Positions 59,124 through 64,000 of a stretch of DNA of 64,000 nt are shown here, piece after piece. This DNA is from Actinoplanes auranticolor (lineage in GTDB: Bacteria > Actinomycetota > Actinomycetes > Mycobacteriales > Micromonosporaceae), in the NCBI RefSeq assembly GCF_018332655.1, contig NZ_BOQL01000068.1, positions 1-64,000 on the forward strand, written 5' to 3'. The notes below the pieces were generated by a model. That model saw only the letters and a program-made list of their open reading frames with translations. It made no database searches and was not told the DNA's origin. How positions within the stretch are numbered: position 1 is the first letter of the stretch; every line of letters begins with the position of its first letter. The translations under genes and the position numbers were made by a program.

Positions 59124-61360
59124 AGCGAGCCGTGGAAGGTCCGGGAGATGACGTCGTGCTGCTGCTCGCGGGTCAGCCGGACGAAGTTGACCGCGTAGCC
59201 GGACACCCGGATGGTGAGCTGCGGGTACTTCTCCGGGTGGGCCATGGCGTCCTCCAGGGTCGCCCGGTCGAGGACGTTGACGTTGAGGTGGAAGCCGCCC
59301 GCGTCGGTGTAGCCGTCGAGCACCCCGGCCAGGTTGGCGATCCGCTCGTCGCGGGAGTGCCCGAGGCCGTCGGGGGTCACGGTCGTGGTCAGCGAGATGC
59401 CGTCGCGGGCGCACCGGTACGGCAGCTTCGCCACCGACAGCGCAGCGGCGACCAGGCCGTGGCGGTCCCGGCCGTTCATCGGGTTGGCGCCCGGCGCGAA
59501 CGGCTCGCCGGTGCGCCGGCCGTCCGGGGTGTTGCCGGTGTGCTTGCCGTACACGACGTTCGACGTGATGGTCAGCACCGACAGGCTGGGCTCGGCGTCC
59601 CGGTAGGCCGGCTGGCGGCCGATCTTCGCCATGAACCGTTCCACCAGGTCGACGGCGATGGCGTCGGCGCGGTCGTCGTTGTTGCCGAAGGTCGGGAAGT
59701 CGCCGTCGACGGCGTAGTCCACGACCAGGCCGGACGTGTCCCGCAGCGCCTTGACCTGCGCGTACTTGATCGCGGAGAGGCTGTCGGCGGCCACCGAGAG
59801 CCCGGCGATGCCGGTCGCCAGGAAGCGGTGCACCGGATAGTCGTGCAACGCCATCTCCAGGCGCTCGTACGCGTACTTGTCGTGCATGTAGTGGATGACG
59901 TTGAGCGCGTCCACGTACGTCTCGGCCAGCCAGTCCAGGGTCCGGTCGAAGGCGGTGAGCACCTCGTCGTAGTCGAGGACGTCGCCGGTGACGGGCGGGC
60001 TCGCCGGTGCGATCCGGTCGCCGGTGATCTCGTCGCGGCCGCCGTTGATCGCGTACAGCAGGGTCTTGGCCAGGTTGGCCCGCGCGCCGAAGAACTGCAT
60101 GTCCTTGCCGACCCGCATGGCCGACACGCAGCAGGCGATCGCCGTGTCGTCGCTGTAGTCGGGCCGGATCAGGTCGTCGTTCTCGTACTGGATGGAGCTG
60201 GTGTCGATGGAGACCTGGGCGCAGAACTTCTTGAAACCCTCGGGCAGGGCCGGCGACCACAGCACGGTCAGGTTCGGCTCCGGCGCGGGCCCCAGGTTGT
60301 ACAGGGTCTGCAGGTAGCGGAAGCTGCTGCGGGTCACCAGCGGTCGGCCGTCGGCGCCGGTGCCACCGATGGCCTCGGTCACCCAGGTCGGGTCGCCGGA
60401 GAACAGCTGGTCGTACTCCGGGGTCCGCAGGAAGCGGATGATCCGCAGCTTGATCACGAAGTCGTCGATCAGCTCCTGCGCGGCGGACTCGGTGAGGGTG
60501 CCCTCGTCGAGGTCGCGCTGCAGGAAGATGTCCACGAAGGTCGAGGTGCGGCCCAGCGACATGGCCGCGCCGTTCTGCTCCTTGGTCGCGCCCAGATAGG
60601 CGAAGTACAGCCACTGGATCGCCTCGCGGCCGGTCGTTGCGGGGCCGGAGATGTCGGAGCCGTACGCGGCGGCCATGGTCTTGAGCTCGTCGAGGGCGCG
60701 GATCTGCTCGGCCAGCTCCTCGCGGTCGCGGATCACGTCCTCGCTGGACAGCCGGTCGTCGAGGGTCGCCTTGCGCTCGCGGCGTTCGGCGATGAGGTGG
60801 TCGACACCATAGAGGGCGACCCGGCGGTAGTCGCCGATGATCCGGCCCCGGCCGTACGCGTCGGGCAGCCCGGTGATGATGTGCGAACGCCGCGCCGCCA
60901 GCACATCCGCCGGGTACGCGTCGAAGACCCCGTCGTTGTGGGTCTTGCGGTACCGGGAGTAGATGGCGTGCACCGCCGGGTCCAGTGCGTACCCGTAGGC
61001 TTTGAGCCCGGCCTCGACCATCCGCAGGCCGCCGGCGGGCATGATGGCCCGCCGCAGCGGTGCACTGGTCTGCAGCCCGACGATCAGCTCGTGGGAGCGG
61101 TCGATGTAGCCGGGCACGTGGGCGGTGATGGTCGACGGGGTGTGGGTGTCGACGTCGTAGATGCCGCGCTTGCGCTCCTCGACGAACATGCGCTGCAGTT
61201 CCCGCCAGAGCCGTCCGGTGCGGGGCGTCGGTCCGGTCAGGAATGCCGCGTCGCCGGTGTAGGGCGTGACGTTGTCGTGGATGAACCCGCCGACATCGAT
61301 CGTGTCGCGCCAGGTCGTCCCCGTGAATCCGCGCCAGGCATCTTTGTGTTCCCGCACCAT
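59120..61360 (-). CDS. pflB: Formate C-acetyltransferase (pyruvate formate-lyase)
   Basis: 746 residues from the ATG at 61360 (GAGGAGG upstream; an earlier GTG would include the ribosome site). Adjacent catalytic cysteines C410-C411 (IACCVSAM) and glycyl-radical site G721 in RVSGYAVNF are present, so it is a true PFL. It cleaves pyruvate and CoA to acetyl-CoA and formate without oxygen; AdhE can use the acetyl-CoA. Such an oxygen-sensitive enzyme is unusual in an actinomycete usually regarded as a strict aerobe. The best DosR-like box in the window after adhE lies 53 bases upstream. Confidence 0.95.
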   Translation of the reverse strand: MVREHKDAWRGFTGTTWRDTIDVGGFIHDNVTPYTGDAAFLTGPTPRTGRLWRELQRMFVEERKRGIYDVDTHTPSTITAHVPGYIDRSHELIVGLQTSAPLRRAIMPAGGLRMVEAGLKAYGYALDPAVHAIYSRYRKTHNDGVFDAYPADVLAARRSHIITGLPDAYGRGRIIGDYRRVALYGVDHLIAERRERKATLDDRLSSEDVIRDREELAEQIRALDELKTMAAAYGSDISGPATTGREAIQWLYFAYLGATKEQNGAAMSLGRTSTFVDIFLQRDLDEGTLTESAAQELIDDFVIKLRIIRFLRTPEYDQLFSGDPTWVTEAIGGTGADGRPLVTRSSFRYLQTLYNLGPAPEPNLTVLWSPALPEGFKKFCAQVSIDTSSIQYENDDLIRPDYSDDTAIACCVSAMRVGKDMQFFGARANLAKTLLYAINGGRDEITGDRIAPASPPVTGDVLDYDEVLTAFDRTLDWLAETYVDALNVIHYMHDKYAYERLEMALHDYPVHRFLATGIAGLSVAADSLSAIKYAQVKALRDTSGLVVDYAVDGDFPTFGNNDDRADAIAVDLVERFMAKIGRQPAYRDAEPSLSVLTITSNVVYGKHTGNTPDGRRTGEPFAPGANPMNGRDRHGLVAAALSVAKLPYRCARDGISLTTTVTPDGLGHSRDERIANLAGVLDGYTDAGGFHLNVNVLDRATLEDAMAHPEKYPQLTIRVSGYAVNFVRLTREQQHDVISRTFHGSL

Positions 61361-61412
61361 GACTCCTCCTCGTGTCACTTCTCAGCCTTGCCGATGACCA
61401 CTCCGCCGGTCA

Positions 61413-61426
61413 GGGCCGGAGGTCCC
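61413..61426 (-). promoter_or_regulatory. DosR-box-like palindrome upstream of pflB
   Basis: GGGCC-GGAG-GTCCC, one mismatch from the core, 53 bases from the ATG at 61360. It overlaps the left arm of the large inverted repeat at 61416-61454. Confidence 0.55.
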
Positions 61427-61454
61427 GAGAGGCTGGGCCTCCCGGGACCTCCGG
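61416..61454. terminator. Large inverted repeat between adh and pflB, probable terminator
   Basis: CCGGAGGTCCC and GGGACCTCCGG (exact complements) enclose a second inverted pair, GAGGC / GCCTC. Located about 40 bases after the alcohol dehydrogenase stop on the minus strand, it could terminate that gene. Both arms also contain DosR half-sites (GTCCC / GGGAC), so a regulatory role is possible. Confidence 0.5.
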
Positions 61455-61493
61455 TGCGGGCGCGACGTGTCGTCGACCCTGGGGTGAAGCCGG

Positions 61494-62504
61494 TTACGGC
61501 ATCAGCACCAGCCGGGCGGGGACCCGGCTGGCCAGGACGTCCCCGATCGAGGCGTTGATGTCGTCGAGCCGGCGGGCCTCGTAGAGCACCTGGGTGCGCC
61601 CGGCGGCGTGCAGCCGGAACACCTCCGCCAGGTCGGCGCGGGTCCCGACGATCGAGCCGATCACCCGGATGCCCTTCAGCACGGTCTGGAAGATCGGCAG
61701 CGACATCGCGTTGTCCTTGGGCAGCGACACCAGCACCAGCCGGCCGCCGCGGCGCAGCGACGCGTGGGCCTGCTCGATGACCCGCGGGTCGGCCGCGAGC
61801 ACCACGGCCACGTCCGCCCCGCCCAGCGCCTCGATGGCGGCGACCGGATCGGTGGTGGCGGCGTTGACCACATGCGCCGCGCCCAGGCTCTTGGCCAGCG
61901 CGAGTTTCTCCTCGGTCACGTCCACGGCGATGGTCTCCCCGCCGAAGATCTGAGCGTACTGCAGGGCCAGGTGCCCCAGCCCGCCGATGCCGAAGATTGC
62001 CACCCGGTCCCCGGGCGTCACCCCACCGACCTTGATCGCCTTGTACGTGGTCACGCCGGCGCAGGTCAGCGGGGCAGCCTCGGCCGGGTCGATACCGGTG
62101 GGCACCGCCACCACGTAGCGCGCGTCGGCCACGGCATACTCGGCGTGCCCGCCGTCGACGGCGTAGCCGGTGTTGAGCTGTGCCTCGCACAGCGTCTCCC
62201 AGCCGGTGACGCAGTACTCGCAGGTCCCGCACGCGTGTCCCAGCCACGGGATGGCGACGCGGTCGCCGATGGCATGCGCGGTGACATCCGCGCCCAGCTG
62301 CTCCACGATGCCGACGCCTTCGTGGCCGGGGATGAACGGCGGCGTGGGCTTCACCGGCCAGTCGCCGCGGGCGGCGTGGATGTCGGTGTGGCAGAGGCCG
62401 CTGGCCTCGATCCGGACCCGCACCTGACCGGCCGCCGGCTCCGGCGTGGGCACATCCTTGACTTCGAGGGCCTGGTCGAAGCCGGTGACAACCGCTGCGC
62501 GCAT
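61494..62504 (-). CDS. Zinc-dependent alcohol dehydrogenase, AdhP type
   Basis: 336 residues from the ATG at 62504 (AAGGAAGGA upstream). Catalytic zinc ligands C38 and H61 with E62 (GLCHTDIH, PGHEGVG), structural-zinc cysteines C92, C95, C98 and C106, and cofactor motif GIGGLGHLA are all present. It matches short AdhP/AdhA ethanol dehydrogenases that regenerate NAD by reducing acetaldehyde. It is encoded between pyruvate phosphate dikinase and pyruvate formate-lyase on the same strand, with its own DosR-like palindrome 59 bases upstream. Confidence 0.93.
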   Translation of the reverse strand: MRAAVVTGFDQALEVKDVPTPEPAAGQVRVRIEASGLCHTDIHAARGDWPVKPTPPFIPGHEGVGIVEQLGADVTAHAIGDRVAIPWLGHACGTCEYCVTGWETLCEAQLNTGYAVDGGHAEYAVADARYVVAVPTGIDPAEAAPLTCAGVTTYKAIKVGGVTPGDRVAIFGIGGLGHLALQYAQIFGGETIAVDVTEEKLALAKSLGAAHVVNAATTDPVAAIEALGGADVAVVLAADPRVIEQAHASLRRGGRLVLVSLPKDNAMSLPIFQTVLKGIRVIGSIVGTRADLAEVFRLHAAGRTQVLYEARRLDDINASIGDVLASRVPARLVLMP

Positions 62505-62562
62505 GACGTATTCCTTCCTTTGATCTTGCTTCGAGTCTCGCCGCCGGGAGCCGTCCGTGGCA

Positions 62563-62576
62563 GGGCCGATGGACCC
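62563..62576 (-). promoter_or_regulatory. DosR-box-like palindrome upstream of the AdhP gene
   Basis: GGGCC-GATG-GACCC inside a longer near-perfect inverted repeat with arms GGCAGGG/CCCTGCC, 59 bases from the ATG at 62504. Two mismatches from the core, but strong extended symmetry. Confidence 0.5.
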
Positions 62577-62595
62577 TGCCACGACAGGACCTGAG

Positions 62596-62961
62596 TCAGC
62601 TCTGCGGCACGAGGCGACGGGCCCTGAGTACCCGGGCCCACCAGGGCCGCGGGGCTGCGGAACGCAGCGGGGGAAGCGCGGTGCGCTTGATGCTGACCCA
62701 GCCGCCCGGGCCCATGGTGACCGCGCCGATCTCCGGCCGCCGACGGCCGGCCGCGGCCACCACGGCGACGGCCACGGTCGCGGCGCCGACGGCGGCCAGC
62801 ACCGTGCCGGCCAGCCGGGTCACGTCGACGACGGGCCGGAAGGCAGCGCCGCCGGGACCGACGACCCAGGCGCCGACCGGTCGTTCGCCGTCGACCACGG
62901 GCAGCACGGTGACGGGGGCCGGTAGTGCCACAGTGGTCCGGCCGTCGATGGAGGTGATCAT
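62596..62961 (-). CDS. Hypothetical protein with one membrane helix
   Basis: 121 residues. A beta-rich start (VALPAPVTVLPVVDGERPVGAWVVGPGG) is followed by a hydrophobic helix at about residues 49-70 (LAGTVLAAVGAATVAVAVVAAAG) and a basic C-terminus. I recognise no family. It starts 12 bases after the pyruvate phosphate dikinase stop, with GGAG nearby (AAGGAGTCGTTGTC before the ATG), so it is probably cotranscribed with that gene. Confidence 0.55.
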   Translation of the reverse strand: MITSIDGRTTVALPAPVTVLPVVDGERPVGAWVVGPGGAAFRPVVDVTRLAGTVLAAVGAATVAVAVVAAAGRRRPEIGAVTMGPGGWVSIKRTALPPLRSAAPRPWWARVLRARRLVPQS

Positions 62962-62973
62962 GACAACGACTCC

Positions 62974-63999
62974 TTATCTGCTGTCGGAGGTCGCCGCCGT
63001 GCAAGCGGCGCGACCCGCCTCCAGCCGGGCGACGGGGACGCGGAACGGCGAGCAGGACACGTAGTCGAGCCCGGCCCGGTGGAAGAACCGGACGGAAGCG
63101 GGATCGCCGCCGTGCTCGCCACAGACACCGACCGTCAGGTCGGGCCGGGCCGCGCGGCCCCGCTCGACGGCGATCCGGACCAGCTCGCCGACCCCGCCGC
63201 TGTCGATCGTCTCGAACGGCGACGCGGCGAAGATGCCGAGTGCGAGGTAGCGGCCGAAGAAGGCGCCTTCCACGTCGTCGCGGGAGAAGCCCCAGGTCAT
63301 CTGGGTCAGGTCGTTGGTGCCGAAGGAGAAGAACTCCGCCGCGTGCGCGATCTCGCCGGCGGTCAGGGCGGCCCGGGGCACCTCGATCATCGTACCGATC
63401 CGGATCCGCGGGATGCCGTCGATGCTGTGCAGCACCGACTCGGCTTCCGTCCGTACGGTCTCCAGCTCCTGCACCGCGCCGACCAGCGGAACCATGATCT
63501 CGGGCCGGGGGTCGCCGCCGGCGGCCACGCGCAGCGCCGCCGCCTCGGCGATCGCCCGCACCTGCATCGCGAACAGACCCGGGATGACCAGGCCCAGCCG
63601 CACCCCGCGCAGGCCGAGCATCGGGTTGGCCTCGTGCATCCGGCGCACGGCCGCCAGCAGTACGGCGTCGTGGCCGGGGTCCAGTCCCAGCGCCTCGGCA
63701 CGGGCGACGCGAGCGGTCAGGTCCTCGAGCGCCGGCAGGAATTCGTGCAGCGGCGGGTCGATGAGCCGCACGGTGACCGGCAGGCCGTCCATCGCCTCGA
63801 ACAGCTCGACGAAGTCGGCTCGTTGCAGTGGGAGCAGAGCGGTCAGGGCCGCGTCCCGCTCGGTGTCGTCGTCGGCCACGATCAGCCGCTCCACCAGCTC
63901 GCGCCGCTCGCCGAGGAACATGTGCTCGGTGCGGCACAGCCCGACGCCGCTCGCCCCGAACCGGCGGGCCCGGGCGGCGTCCGCCCCGGTGTCGGCGTT
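62974..63999 (-). CDS. ppdK: Pyruvate phosphate dikinase, C-terminal part (cut by the window edge)
   Basis: About 341 C-terminal residues are visible; the 5' part lies beyond the window. The barrel contains GLCRTEHMFLGERR, EANPMLGLRGVRLG, the metal-binding IGTMIEVPRAAL and TNDLTQMTWGFSRDD, and catalytic cysteine motif VGVCGEHGGDP, all characteristic of PPDK rather than PEP synthase. It interconverts pyruvate, ATP and phosphate with PEP, AMP and pyrophosphate, allowing pyrophosphate-saving glycolysis or gluconeogenesis in energy-poor cells. The fused CBS or BON variants cannot be judged from this fragment. Confidence 0.93.
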   Translation of the reverse strand, partial: NADTGADAARARRFGASGVGLCRTEHMFLGERRELVERLIVADDDTERDAALTALLPLQRADFVELFEAMDGLPVTVRLIDPPLHEFLPALEDLTARVARAEALGLDPGHDAVLLAAVRRMHEANPMLGLRGVRLGLVIPGLFAMQVRAIAEAAALRVAAGGDPRPEIMVPLVGAVQELETVRTEAESVLHSIDGIPRIRIGTMIEVPRAALTAGEIAHAAEFFSFGTNDLTQMTWGFSRDDVEGAFFGRYLALGIFAASPFETIDSGGVGELVRIAVERGRAARPDLTVGVCGEHGGDPASVRFFHRAGLDYVSCSPFRVPVARLEAGRAACTAATSDSR

Positions 64000-64000
64000 C

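Overview
The window is about 72% GC by eye. It uses GTG starts freely, overlaps consecutive genes by 4 bases (ATGA/GTGA), and carries WYL, PucR and DosR-type regulators with many universal stress proteins. This points to an actinomycete, most likely Micromonosporaceae (Actinoplanes-like). The assignment is inference from gene content and style; no rRNA or tRNA is present to confirm it. I saw no insertion sequences, CRISPR arrays or phage genes.

Region 1 (about 0.9-15.9 kb, plus strand) is a tightly packed operon that I read as uptake and salvage of peptides containing D-amino acids. It encodes a serine hydrolase of the beta-lactamase/D-aminopeptidase fold, a complete Dpp-type peptide importer (one protein fuses permease and ATPase), a large S9 peptidase fused to a second beta-lactamase-fold hydrolase, an M20 deacylase, a GNAT acyltransferase and an N-acylamino acid racemase whose catalytic residues are all present. 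A PucR regulator follows. The last three enzymes match the established D-to-L amino acid conversion route: N-succinylation, racemisation, desuccinylation.

Region 2 (15.8-27.4 kb) is ordinary chromosome. It holds a histidine kinase/response regulator pair downstream of a large membrane protein, with two 11-bp-phased direct repeats that look like the regulator's sites. It also holds an EEP nuclease/phosphatase, a WYL regulator divergent from a PhnB-like protein, a PAF-acetylhydrolase-like protein, a secreted GH15 glucoamylase and a secreted heparinase II/III-like protein.

Region 3 (27.5-64 kb) is a hypoxia/dormancy island. It carries an aquaporin, cytochrome bd oxidase with its CydDC exporter, at least five intact universal stress proteins, DoxX, DUF1876 (Rv1738-like) and S30AE ribosome-hibernation proteins, two zinc alcohol dehydrogenases, AdhE, pyruvate formate-lyase with its activase, the C-terminal part of pyruvate phosphate dikinase, and close homologues of the DosS haem sensor and DosR regulator. 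Palindromes of the form GGGAC-N4-GTCCC, resembling the DosR box, recur 53-102 bases upstream of the starts of many of these genes, which ties the island into one regulon.

The most unusual trait of region 3 is that many accessory genes are internally deleted while keeping both recognisable ends and a ribosome site: a class I aldolase, a flavodoxin, a tandem universal stress protein, a CBS-BON protein, a cyclic-nucleotide-binding protein and a UgpC-type ATPase. A P-type ATPase survives only as a C-terminal tail with a nonsense codon. The respiratory, fermentative and sensory core is intact. This is either selective decay of the periphery of a dormancy regulon or an assembly problem; raw reads would decide.
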